Shown one piece after another: positions 33,119 through 43,612 of a stretch of 64,000 nt of DNA. The stretch comes from Andrena cerasifolii (lineage: Eukaryota > Arthropoda > Insecta > Hymenoptera > Andrenidae). The stretch lies in NCBI RefSeq assembly GCF_050908995.1, contig NC_135119.1, positions 1,240,001 through 1,304,000 of the forward strand. Direction: 5' to 3'. A program made the translations under genes and the position numbers. The notes under the pieces were generated by a model. The model made no database searches. It had not been told where the DNA came from and saw nothing but the letters and a program-made list of their open reading frames with translations. Positions within the stretch are counted from its first letter, which is position 1. Every line of letters starts with the position of its first letter.

Positions 33119-33644
33119 CAGTGGCTCACATTAATATTCGGATACTTTTTAAAATCGCATAACTTTTTTAGAATTGGTCCAAACAACTTGAGTTTTTTTT
33201 AGAAGCTAGGAGGATTAGTTTGCTAACTGACACGTTTCGTCGTTTTGAAAAAAAAATGCATTTGGTTGGAATAGCGAAAAGAATAGTAAAGGTCGATTTT
33301 TAAACTTTTTTTTGTGAGCTTGTAATGAAAATTCAAAATAAAACCGTTTGTAGATTGCAGTAAGTTGTATACGTGCCTAAAATTTCATCAAAATCGGTTA
33401 ACGTTGCTCCGAGCTACAAACGTTTAAAGATCGCAGAATAAGGTCGAGAATCGCTGATTTCGGGAATTTTCGCCTTACTATTCTTTTCGCTATTCCAATC
33501 AAATACATTTTTTTTCAAAACGACGAAACGCGTCAGTTAGCAAACTAATCCTTCTAGCTTCTCAAAAAAACTCAAGTTGTTTGGACCAATTCTAAAAAAG
33601 TTATGCGATTTTAAAAAGTGTCCGAATATTAATGCGAGCCACTG
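33119..33644. mobile_element. 526-bp palindromic MITE with CAGTGGCTC ends
   Basis: TA at 33117-33118 and 33645-33646 flanks ends CAGTGGCTCACATTAATATT and near-complement. The arms (to about 33300 and from about 33475) pair closely. It abuts the Tc1-like element, so the two TA duplications lie side by side (TATA at 33115-33118). Confidence 0.8.
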
Positions 33645-33669
33645 TAAGTCGAATACATATCCCAAATAA

Positions 33670-34726
33670 CACTGTCCAACAGCCATTTTGGTCTGTAAGA
33701 TTTGATAGCCGTTTCTTATAGATTTTTATGCGCTGAAAACGAATCCGCAAACCGTTTATCGCCATCACCCTCAGTTTTTGAGAAATTTGATTTTGAAAAA
33801 AAACTGCAAATTTTCAACTTTGAACATCTTCTGTGTCGAAACAGTAATAGTTATTCGGTTGCTTGTTGCGTCAAATTATTCTATAAACTCTCCAGAATAC
33901 AGCGATATAAGTTATTGCTGCGTTATGAACATTTAAATATGTTTAAACAACGATCAAGGGGAAAAGAACACCCGAAATGCACCCACTTTTGTAGATATTT
34001 TTAAATTTATTTCCAAAAGTAAGGGTCTAGGAGAAAATCTGACCACTCCACGCGACGCGGCAGACATTTTTCCTTCGGAAAGCATTAACAGAAGTGGTAA
34101 GTTGCGTTTTGTTTTCAATACAGAAGCGAAATAGTTTGGCAAAACGTGCGGCGGCGACAGTGGTAGTCAACGGCGGCGCGCGAGATACACTGCTGCTCAG
34201 CGTCACACATCGCTTAACGCGTGTGACTACCACTGTCGCCGCCGCACGTTTTGCCAAACTATTTCGCTTCTGTATTGAAAATAAAACGTGACTTACCACT
34301 TCTGTTGGTGGTTTCCGAAAGAAAAATTTCTGCTGCATCGCGTGGGGTAGTTAAATTTCACCTAGACCCTTAGTTTTTAAAATATATAGCAAGATATCTG
34401 CAAAAATTGGTGCATTTCGGGTGTCCTTTCCCCTTTGATCGATGTTTAAACATATTTAAATGTCCATAATCCAATAATAACATATCATTTATTCGGGAGG
34501 GTTCATAGAATAATTTGGCACAACAAGCAACCGAATAAGTATTACCGTTTCGACACAAAAGATGTTCAAATTTGAAAATTTGCAGTTTTTCAAAATCGAA
34601 TTTCTCGAAAACTGAGGGTGATGGCGATAAACGGTTTGCGGATTCGTTTTCAGCGCACAAAAATCTATAGGAAACGGCTATTGAATGTTACAGAACATAA
34701 AAGAAGTTTAATTTTGTTGGACAGTG
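33670..34726. mobile_element. ~1.06-kb foldback element with CACTGTCCAACA ends
   Basis: The arms 33670-34020 and about 34370-34726 are diverged complements. An inner, more GC-rich palindrome (about 34045-34345, containing GGCGGCGACAGTGGTAGT and its complement) occupies the centre. It may be a nested younger element because its arms match better than the outer ones. A fragment of the outer family is at about 21340-21525. Confidence 0.65.
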
Positions 34727-34729
34727 TAG

Positions 34730-35450
34730 TATCAAGTCAAGGACCATGACTTGGAATAGTTGATAAATACGCAATGTGACTAAGAATTGACAAAATGATA
34801 CAACAAATATCATAGAACTGTGAACGAAGTGAATCACTGTGAGAAAATAAGTCGAAATTTTAGAGTAACTTTTTTTTCGACCAAGGCATTGTTCTCGAGA
34901 AAATCGATTTTAAGTCTCTTGTCAGTTAAGTGTCCGCATTCTCCACGGATTTTCAAACTTGAATTTCGAGAAAACAAAGTCTCGTTCGAAAAAAATGTTA
35001 TTGTACAATTTCGACGTATTTTTGACCAAGGATTCAGTTCATATTTGCATTTGCACCATATTTATTGTTGTAGTCTGCCAATTTATAGACAAATGGACAC
35101 GTACCAAATGAGTTTTCAGAATCGAATTCCCCGAAAATGAGGTTTCCGAGCCAAAATAAAATGAAAATATCGAATAAAAGTTTTTAATATCGCGCTTCGT
35201 TTTCGAGATATCCGGCTTCGAATTGTGGCAGAGTACGCCTGCACCGAAGAAATCCTTTGGGCGCCTGAGGAGCACGCGGAGGTAAGGGGAACACGTCGCA
35301 CTTTCCGTAGGCCGGGGCTGTTTGTATGTATGTAGTAGTTTATTGTTTCCCTCGGGGTGAAGGTCCTCCCTTTCGCTTCCTTCCTTTACACTTACAATTA
35401 CCTTTACATCCATTCTTAAAATTACCCTTACCTTTCCCCTTATGCTACGG
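34730..35450. other. No gene; 'frayed' repeat sequence
   Basis: The sequence repeatedly contains TTCGAGAAAA and related strings common in degraded foldback elements. I cannot define element borders or a coding frame. Confidence 0.4.
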
Positions 35451-35457
35451 TTCTTAA

Positions 35458-36161
35458 GGGGTTATACCTAGTCAGGCGGTTTAAAAGAGGCGAATATTTG
35501 TGAATTTTTTTTAAGAAGCGGAAACATATATTTTTACAAAACTTTGTGCGCTTAAAAGAGCAACATTTAAAGAACATTTAGTAATTTTTTGGTAGAAATA
35601 TATTTACCTTTATAATAATATATCAACCTACACCCAAGAAGCCTTTTTAAAAATTTGCTTTTGCGGTGAGCACTGCCATTCGGAACCAGATTATCTACAA
35701 TCAAAATACAAAAAAGTCTTCGTTAATATATTTATGTATCCTCAGATTGACGGAGGGATTTTTCCGAAATATTAATTTCGTGCAAAAATCACGCGAAAAA
35801 AATCAGGATTTCAACTTTAAATAGCCGCCATTATGTTTTAAATTAATATTTCGGAAAAATCCCTCCATCAATCTCAGGATACATTAATATATTAACGAAA
35901 TCTTTTTTGTATTTTGATTTTAGATAATCTGATTTCGAGTGGCAGTGCTCACCGCAAAAGCAAATTTTTAAAAAGGCTTCTTGGATGTGGGTTGTTATTT
36001 TATTATAAATGATAATATTTTTCTGCGAAAATATTACCAAATGTTCTTTAAATGTTGCTCTTTTAAGTGCAAAAAGTTCTGTAAGAATATATGCTTCCGC
36101 TTTTAAAAAAAAAAATCACAAACATTCGCCTCTTTTCGGCCGCCTGACTAGATATAACCCC
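35458..36161. mobile_element. 704-bp TTAA-flanked palindrome (piggyBac-like MITE)
   Basis: TTAA at 35454-35457 and 36162-36165 flanks ends GGGGTTATACCTAGTCAGG and CCTGACTAGATATAACCCC. The arms are complementary almost throughout and meet near 35780-35850, where ATTTCGGAAAAATCCCTCC and complement face each other. It inserted next to, or at the border of, the dispersed repeat 36166-36573. Confidence 0.75.
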
Positions 36162-36165
36162 TTAA

Positions 36166-36573
36166 GGAAGTTCGATACCGGAGCAAAAGTGATGAGAAAT
36201 CTTTGAAAAGTGTTTTAATCTAATGTTCAAAGTGTAGTCCGCATTGTGTCAAAATTTCAAGTCGATTGACCGCACGGTTTTTGAAAAAATTGAAATCAAA
36301 TTTGCACTCTTATACACAGGCTGTTATGGGAGAGGCGATAAAATTTCTATAAAATGTTACACAGAGACCCTAAAAATAATGAGAAGGTTCTAAAAAATGT
36401 TGCAATGAAAAGCTTAAATATTCCTATGAAAATCTGAAAAAGAAAATCGGACTTGAACCGTACCGATTTATTAGATAATTGAATAAATAGACAGCAATGT
36501 GCTCGTATTTTTGGAACTGCCTGAAGGAACTGCTTGAAACGTGGCAACGCTGTACGCCGGGTAGGCATCTACA
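36166..36573. repeat. Dispersed repeat, copy B (partner 2575-2993)
   Basis: This is the reverse complement of 2575-2993 over about 400 bases. It is bounded by a TTAA element on the left and a TA element on the right. It is non-coding. Confidence 0.6.
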
Positions 36574-37094
36574 GGGTGTCCCACCTAAGACTGGACAGCG
36601 CGATATCTCCTGAAGTATTGACGATAAAAAATTTAAAAAAAATATGTAATTGAATGGTTCGAGGGGGCTAATTTATTAGCCGAGACGATTTTTTTTTTTG
36701 ATTATTATTTTAAAAGATACGTTGGTCAAGTTCGGTTTTTCAAATGGAACTATTTTTTTTTTTGAAGACCTGAGTTGATAGTGCGTTTTTCTTCCAGTGA
36801 AAATCAGTAAATTTGCAAGCGCAATATCTTAAAAACCAGTGGAAATAAAGTGTATACATTAAAGCTTATTGAATTTGTCTTGGAACGCACTATCAACTCA
36901 GGTCTTCAAAAAAAATAGTTCCATTTGAAAAACCGAACTTGACCATCGTATCTTTTAAAATAATAATCGAAAACAAAATTCGTTCGCGCTAATAAATGGG
37001 CCCCCTCGAACCATGCAATTCCCTATTTTTTTATATTTTTATCGACAATACTTTAAGAGATATCGCGCTGTCCATTCCTTAGTGGGACACCCTG
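36572..37094. mobile_element. 523-bp MITE with CAGGGTGTCCCAC ends
   Basis: TA at 36570-36571 and 37095-37096 flanks ends CAGGGTGTCCCACCTAAG and near-complement. The inner repeated stretch GGACAGCGCGATATCTC also pairs. The arms fold over almost the whole length. TA flanks fit a Tc1/mariner-type mobiliser. Confidence 0.8.
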
Positions 37095-37117
37095 TATACT
37101 GAAATCTGTTTCACAGC

Positions 37118-37390
37118 TCGCGGGCGCGTAAAGCATGGTAGCGCACCGATGTGAGTATCTGTTCAACTCGGTAATTCTAGTGTTACGTAAAGTTTTTGCG
37201 AATATCTTGCAAACCAATGCTGACCGCCAAAAAGTTTAAAGGGAAACGTTCAGAATGATGACCTTGACAACAATAGCGATATTGACCTCATCGCGCGATA
37301 CTTGTAACCGCAGTCTCATTTTGAACATCCCCAAACTCACATCTGTTCGCTATCATGCTTTACGCGCCCGCGGGCGGGGGCGCGTCCCCC
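37118..37390. repeat. Inverted repeat with GCGCGTAAAGCATG arms, copy 1
   Basis: GGCGCGTAAAGCATGGTAGCG on the left and CGCTATCATGCTTTACGCGCC on the right form inverted arms. The same arms recur as a pair at about 49455-49575. The right arm is followed by a GC-rich GGGCGGGGGCGCG block. Confidence 0.6.
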
Positions 37391-37644
37391 GCCCAGTGAT
37401 ACATAATGACATTTTTTGTTCAAATCACCCAACAGGTCGTAATTTTTCAGATAACTTGACAATTTTTCTTTTAATTCTTCGCAATTAAATTCACTATCGA
37501 TCTGTTTGGCCGAAAGTTTGAATTTTGTTGCTGATTTTTTTATACTTAGCGAATTATACAGCACTTTTCGAAGATCAGTATCTGTGGGCTATTTTGGCCG
37601 CCTGTTCCGAATTTAAAGTCAGATTTTCGAAATATAATCTATAA

Positions 37645-37884
37645 CAGGGGTGTCGAACTAGCGGCTCGCGAGCCGCAGTGGCTCCTTCTCCTCTTCGCCT
37701 GCTCCGTAGAGCCGTAGGAGAACGGCCCCCTCCACACCTACTTCACTGATGAATTTCTCCTCCGGGTGCTGCACTCTCTCCCTGCCGGGTCCCGTGCAAC
37801 GCCTGGAGAAAGATAAGTGGGGGACCCGGCTGACCGGGGGCCCGACTCGTGCGGCTCTCGGAGTGGGGAAGTTCGACACTCCTG
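37645..37884. mobile_element. 240-bp hAT-type MITE with CAGGGGTGTCGAAC ends
   Basis: A perfect 8-bp duplication ATCTATAA lies at 37637-37644 and 37885-37892. The ends CAGGGGTGTCGAACT and AGTTCGACACTCCTG follow the widespread hAT terminal consensus. Only the ends are inverted; the interior is not palindromic. This suggests a deletion derivative of a longer hAT element. Confidence 0.85.
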
Positions 37885-37984
37885 ATCTATAATCTAGCCA
37901 CAACCAATACTAATACCATCGGCTGTGAAACAGTCGACGGCGATAAGAAGATGGTTGTATTAGTAATGTCTGTGTAGAGCATTG

Positions 37985-38285
37985 ACCTATAAAAATACCT
38001 GGAGAGTGATCAGCAGTAGGAAGAAGTACAGCGGTAGAGGCGACAGCGGTTCGAGGAAAATAGAAGATCACAGGTGAACCTATTCTTCTTCTTCCTATTG
38101 TCCCTCTCACTCTGTACTATGTATCTGTATTATGTATGTATTTTGTGTGCGCAGATAACTTCACTCACGTGCACTATACATCCATAGTCTGTTGTACAGA
38201 GATAGGTTCACCCGTTACTTCCCTCTTTCTCGGACCGGCCGCCATTGCTCTGTTCACTCTCCAGGTATTTTTAGAGCGCAATGGT
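37985..38285. repeat. Foldback repeat, copy B (partner 3672-3900)
   Basis: The ends contain ATACCTGGAGAGTGA and its complement. The interior matches 3672-3900 inverted. Confidence 0.5.
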
Positions 38286-38291
38286 ATAGAC

Positions 38292-38518
38292 CAGCGCTGT
38301 CCAGCGTAGGGGCCCCGCACGCGCCTGCTTCCCCTTCCAATCTTTCCCTCGCACAGTGTGCCTTCCGTTGTCAAGGAGACCGCGCGACGCTAAGAAGGCT
38401 GCCATGACGGGCTAGCCGGGCTAGCGTCTTCGCGGTCAGCGACGCGCGGTATCCCTGACAACGCGGACGAGAGTGGGAAAACCCCAAGCTCCCGCGGGAG
38501 CAACCTTGGACAGCGCTG
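38292..38518. mobile_element. 227-bp intact hAT-type MITE, CAGCGCTG family
   Basis: A perfect 8-bp duplication GTATAGAC lies at 38284-38291 and 38519-38526. The ends are CAGCGCTGTCCA and TGGACAGCGCTG. This is the uninterrupted reference for the nested copy at 6723-9148. Confidence 0.85.
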
Positions 38519-38882
38519 GTATAGACAGGTTTTAAATGCATTATGCCGAAAGTTTTTATTAATATCTCTGAAACTAACAAATACCTGAAGCTAAAATTTT
38601 ATATAAGAGGTCCTCCCCCCTCGCGTATTACTCTATTTGTTTATATTTCCTTCTTTATTGAAAAAAGGACCAATGTTACACGCCACCGTGTGATGCTTCT
38701 GTCGTGCCAAGTCATATCCACTGTCAACATCACCCATGCATTTGTTGCTTCTCTACGATCTATTCTTAGGAGACATATTTATCTGCATTGTATAAATATA
38801 ATTTATTGTCCTGAATTACGTAGTTTCCGAAAAATTTGCCGTGTAGGCACACCGTGGAAAAAGGTATGTACTAAACTCGGTA

Positions 38883-39319
38883 CAGTATTTCCTCGTTACG
38901 GGCTCGGTTTGGTGTACACGATACGGACTTTTCGCTATCCCCACCACTGCTGTCTCACTCTTGTCCGGCGAAGGCGAGAGCGAGTGAGGACGGTATGAGA
39001 AGGACGACGCGTTTATGCTTTGTCTCGCTCCGTTTTTCGGACGCCAGACACTCTGTCCTTTGCGTGCGCGACGGGCGTGCGCGATGGTCGCAAGCTCTTA
39101 CCGTGAGCCGGGCCTGCGTCAAGATTTTGCGAAGCGGTTTTCGTGCTCATGGTAAGCGCTTGCGATCATCGCGCACGCTCGCCGCGCACGCAGTGTTCCA
39201 TCTCGCTCCCCCCCTTTAGCCAGAAAGAAGCGAGAAACGAACACTCGGAATTAGGGCTCCGTTCACGATACGGGCTCAACGCCGGTCCCAACCAGCGAGC
39301 CGCTAACGAGGAAATACTG
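38883..39319. mobile_element. pogo/Tigger-like MITE, copy 2
   Basis: TA at 38881-38882 and 39320-39321 flanks ends CAGTATTTCCTCGTTA and its complement. It is 437 bp with the same interior landmarks as 22815-23192, plus extra central sequence. Confidence 0.75.
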
Positions 39320-39321
39320 TA

Positions 39322-40165
39322 GTTCTAGTGTTAAGTAAAGTTTTTTGCGAATATCACGTAAACCAAAGGTGATCAACAAAAAGTTTAAAGGGAAATGTTG
39401 TTCAGAATGACGACTTTGACAACACATGTGAAGGTCATCGAAATCGGCGAGGGCCCAGTTCATCGGCAAGTTTACCAAAAATGTTTAACTGAAATATATA
39501 TGCGTGCTTATCTATAATATATAACAGTATAATATAAACCCGCATTTTGATGTTGTAGAATGTGTAATTAAAGCAATTATTAGTTTCACATAAATTTTTA
39601 TGATTTTGTCTTCATAATATTATATCTACCTAATAAAAAAAAATACATTGTAAAGTTGAAACTGAGAAATTCGATTTTGGCCGCTCTCCACTAATCCAGA
39701 CCCAACCCAGACCGCTGTGCACCCTCCGGCTTTTTACTATACCTACCCATATAATAGTACATATATTCTATCTCTTTGAACTAACGATAAGCATATGCCC
39801 CTATACATTGAAAGTATTTCATAATAAATACCTGGTATAATAATAATAATTACATATGCTACTAAGTACCTAATTAACAAAAGTTTCTAACGCAGAATTC
39901 TTTGTTGCGCGGTCTTTTGAAGATTCTGAATTTCTCGTGGGGAATTTAAGCGCGGCCGCGGGTTGATGCTCAAGGAGCGCAAAACAAGCATTTAACATCT
40001 TTGCGCTGACTTTACACATTTAGGAGAAGGGATAAAAGTGGAGTTCAAATGTTAAAACATGCGTTTCCAGATAAGTATTGATTAATTTATAACCTTGAAG
40101 TATATTAATTAAAAGAATCTCATTACTGTTTTCAAACCCCTTGGACTTGTGCTTACTCATGATGT
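39322..40165. other. Intergenic, no gene recognised
   Basis: This is mostly AT-rich. A GC-richer patch at about 39905-39990 (TTGTTGCGCGGTC, CTCGTGGGGAATT) resembles 40408-40470 and 41176-41255. It could be a fragment of a repeat or an LTR, but I cannot define ends. Confidence 0.4.
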
Positions 40166-40166
40166 A

Positions 40167-40404
40167 AGGATATAAGGTGTGCTCGTTGAGCGGCTCATTT
40201 TCGTCTTTTACTGCGCATTCCCAATTTCCGCCATATGAAAATATGTATGCATATGAATGTATATCGAAATATGTGTACGGACGCGTATCGAAATGTTGAC
40301 AAATTCATTGTATCCTATTGGTTGACAATCCAATATGAAGGATCTTGAGAAGAGCACGTTATTGGCTAATTTGAAAGGGTGCGCAGGATCACACCTTATA
40401 TCCT
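40167..40404. mobile_element. 238-bp TA-flanked MITE with AGGATATAAGGTGTG ends
   Basis: TA at 40165-40166 and 40405-40406 flanks terminal inverted repeats AGGATATAAGGTGTG and exact complement. The interior is not palindromic. Confidence 0.7.
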
Positions 40405-41525
40405 TATATTGTTGCGTGGTCCTAGGGACTGGGTTGATACCCGTTGAGCGCAGAACCGCTCTGCTCGGAGTTATGCCTTCGTAGTAGTAGGAATTCCGTG
40501 GAATTGTAAAGAAAGACTCTGCTTTTTGTAGTTTAACTGTTATCTATTTATTTGTAATAACTTATAGATGATAAAACGAAATGTAACGGAGCTCAAAATA
40601 AACGTATAGTCTCTACTACGTTCCAGAACAGAATCAGGGTCTCGGGTGTCGTTATTTCGCATTCCTACGGCAATATAAACAAAAGTTTGCACATCGAGTG
40701 GATTACATACATGCCATGTTGTTGGTTTAGCTGGTGCTGAACAAGTGTTTAACGCCTTAGCTATGATTAAATATACGACGCGTACAAGTATTATTAAGAA
40801 CAATATAATAACCTAACGCATCATAATAAACATAAGATGAACACAACTATAATGTCTTTCTACTTTCATATGTACAATTTATATTCCTATTAGGAAAAGG
40901 GACGAATTTAAACTCTTTGGCTATTTATCATGGCATACAACCTTCTATCAGTAGCCCCAAATTCTTCATATAGTGGAAAACGCATTGTTACCAATATGAG
41001 ATTGCGCGATATTTAACACCTGACACATCCAGCAGCGCCATCTGAACGCCAAAATTGCCCGACAATTCCCTACGCGTGACGTCCCGTGGCCATCGCTACA
41101 CACCAATACAAATGTAGCGTTATTGCTGTAGGTGTATCCCTACTCTTATATAACCTGCCAGCAGATTGTACAGTTTTGTTGCGCGGCCGAACTGCTGACT
41201 CCTCGTGGGGAATTCGAGCGTAGGAAGATGCCCGGGGAGCGCCACGGCGCTCTGCTCTCTGGACGCCGATTTTTAGTAATAATAATAACAATAAAAATGC
41301 CATAAGGACAATTTGAACAGAAACAAGCAATAAATTTTAATGTACTAAATAAACTGAATTTAACTCGATACAAATAACTGATTTACGAGATTTGTAACTG
41401 TACGTCCGTTCATTTTCATTCTCGGGGCAAGAGTGAACGTTTCACAAGGTCCATCGGTTTTACACCTTTTGTACGTTACAAAATGTCTTAGATTCTAAAA
41501 GCCAATCACAAATTTACTAATTCTA

Positions 41526-42565
41526 GTCGAATTAACGAAAGAAGGCACCTTGGGACCGGGGCCAGAATTTGCGACGTTGCCGCTACTCCAGGCTCGCGAT
41601 TGGTGCTTCCCCTACGCAGCTCCCTACGCCTTGGCCAATGACTTTCGACTACTTAGCTGTGGGCCTAGAGTAATCGTTGTCCTTGTCGGGTGTATATTGC
41701 TATCCTCTTCCACAGGGCAAACCCAACGTCCTTCCCATAGAGATTTGACAGAATGTCGCATCTTATTGGCCATTGCGGCACGCGCCATGCAGAATGAATG
41801 GCGGACAAGTCGAGGAATACAGGCTTATAGGATTTTTATTCTATTTAGCATCATGCCACGGCAAATCGATCACTTTTTGCACTTGATGTCAGGGATTTTG
41901 TTCGAACTGAAATATTATATAGGAAGGGATTTCAGTCACCACTTTTCTGGTTTTGAATTTGTTCAATTTTTGCCTATTTTCATGATTCCGAGCTGTACGT
42001 GTGAATTTTTATCTCGGAAACTCTCTATCGTATTGAATTCATTCTTTTTTCATTTTAATCTAGAAACTGCGGGCTATTCCAATACTCTTTTTTATATTGA
42101 AAAATTAATTTTGTAATTTTGAAAATTATAACGTAAGTTTTATTTTGCAAATTTTACGTACGAAATATTCTGCTTTCGAGCATGGAATTTTGAAAATTAA
42201 CGTCAGCATGAGCTGTTATTAACCGATGAAGAATTTCATTAACTCTATATTTTGTAACCAAGTTCAAAACCTGTTATACAATGACTCAAACCTTTCCATA
42301 ATTTCACGTGATTCACAAAATACATAATGCATTCTGATCAAAGTCTAAAAATGTGATCGATTTGGCGTGGAGTGACTGTAGATGAAGGAATCTGTTTTAT
42401 CGAGCGAGTGAGAGGGACGCAGTTGCACTTGAAGATAGAAAGAGACGTCAGATCTGCTACACAACGTGGCAACGTCGCACGAAGTACGGAGCAGGCATTG
42501 GGTCTCTCCCGAGCCACGCGCGGCGGCCTACGGGCCGCCCAGGTGCCTTCTTTCGTTAATTCGAC
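41526..42565 (+). mobile_element. 1.04-kb TA-flanked non-autonomous DNA element, copy 2
   Basis: This is the opposite-orientation twin of 10146-11184, with ends GTCGAATTAACGAAAGAAGG and near-complement and TA on both sides. The + strand frame 41550-42116 is open, as in copy 1. In a roughly 230-base stretch I aligned by eye, about eleven differences alter the residue and two do not, which argues against protein-level selection. No transposase motif is seen. Confidence 0.72.
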
Positions 42566-42755
42566 TATAATCAGCTAAATTCCTATTCGTCGATCCATTT
42601 CCTTTCAGTTATAGATTTTTGTAAAAACTAGCGTTTAAGGCTGCCGTCTCATTTTTGTTTGGTCCGAATCGATCGAAGCGTCCCCAGTAAACAAATGGAC
42701 CCGAATAAAACTACTGCGGTCGATAAAAAGAACTTGTACACTCAGCTCAAACGAT

Positions 42756-42900
42756 TATGACCGATCGAGATTCATTTTTGCTTGGCAGTGCCCTCACCAT
42801 GTTCATAGAATACTGTAGAATGTTAGCGATGAAAAAAAGTCAACCGTAAGCTGTTCCACAATCGAATCTCGATCGGCCACAATCGTTTGAGCTGAGTGTG
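42756..42900. mobile_element. Short MITE with CACTCAGCTCAAACGAT ends
   Basis: CACTCAGCTCAAACGATTATG on the left faces CAATCGTTTGAGCTGAGTG on the right, with further pairing (CCGATCGAGATTC). It lies in the 5' flank of the GAPDH paralogue. A further repeat fragment just upstream (GGCTGCCGTCTCATTTTTGT, 42639-42658) recurs at 51534-51553. Confidence 0.55.
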
Positions 42901-43612
42901 ATATTAGAAGATTTTCTATATTTTCGATTCCTTTTTGTGTAGAATCACCATATTCCGTATTATGTTAGCGCTAAAATGAAATAGAATATTAGTATTATAG
43001 TGTCTCTAGGTTGTAACGCTTGTATGCCCCATCAGTGCTCCCTCTGTACCTGCTAAACCTAACCTTATTTTCCTTTCTCTGAAAGAAACGGAACGTTAGG
43101 GATTTTAGGGAGCGCTATAAAAAAGGGGCACCGTATTTGGGACAAAAACATGTACTTTTATTTCAATTAAAAAAGTATGAAAAATTAACAATTTTAACCA
43201 GAAAAAAGTGCCGTAATAAAGAGAAAAGTTAAAAAAAAATTGGCGTTCCAATAAAAATCCCCACGAGATCGCGCAACAAGGGCAGCACCAGAAGAGCACA
43301 GTCAGTGCGTGCCTGCCGAATGCGCTAATGATCTTGGCACCGAAAAAGTTCGCACTCATTGCGCACCAGTGCGGCGTACCGAATTCGCTAACACATTCTG
43401 AATAGGAGTCGGAACACCTGTCTATACACCGTGCTTTGAACTTGTGGTCTGATTCAAATTTCGCGCCCCTAGAGTTTACGCTACAAATTCGCACTGTTGA
43501 TTTTTTGGCATTTGAACAACTAAAATAGATGAAATCCAAATTCTGTATACTATTTAAAAGTATGTCAAAATAATATCCCTAATTTTTTAGTTAACCATTT
43601 TAGCTTAAAATT

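Noticed and set aside
39905..41255. Possible LTRs (three TTGTTGCGYGGYC stretches)
   Set aside because: The similarity covers only a few tens of bases and I find no TG...CA borders, primer-binding site or coding region between them.
43105..43539. 144-codon - strand open frame upstream of the GAPDH paralogue
   Set aside because: No recognisable domain and no splice or composition support; probably chance.
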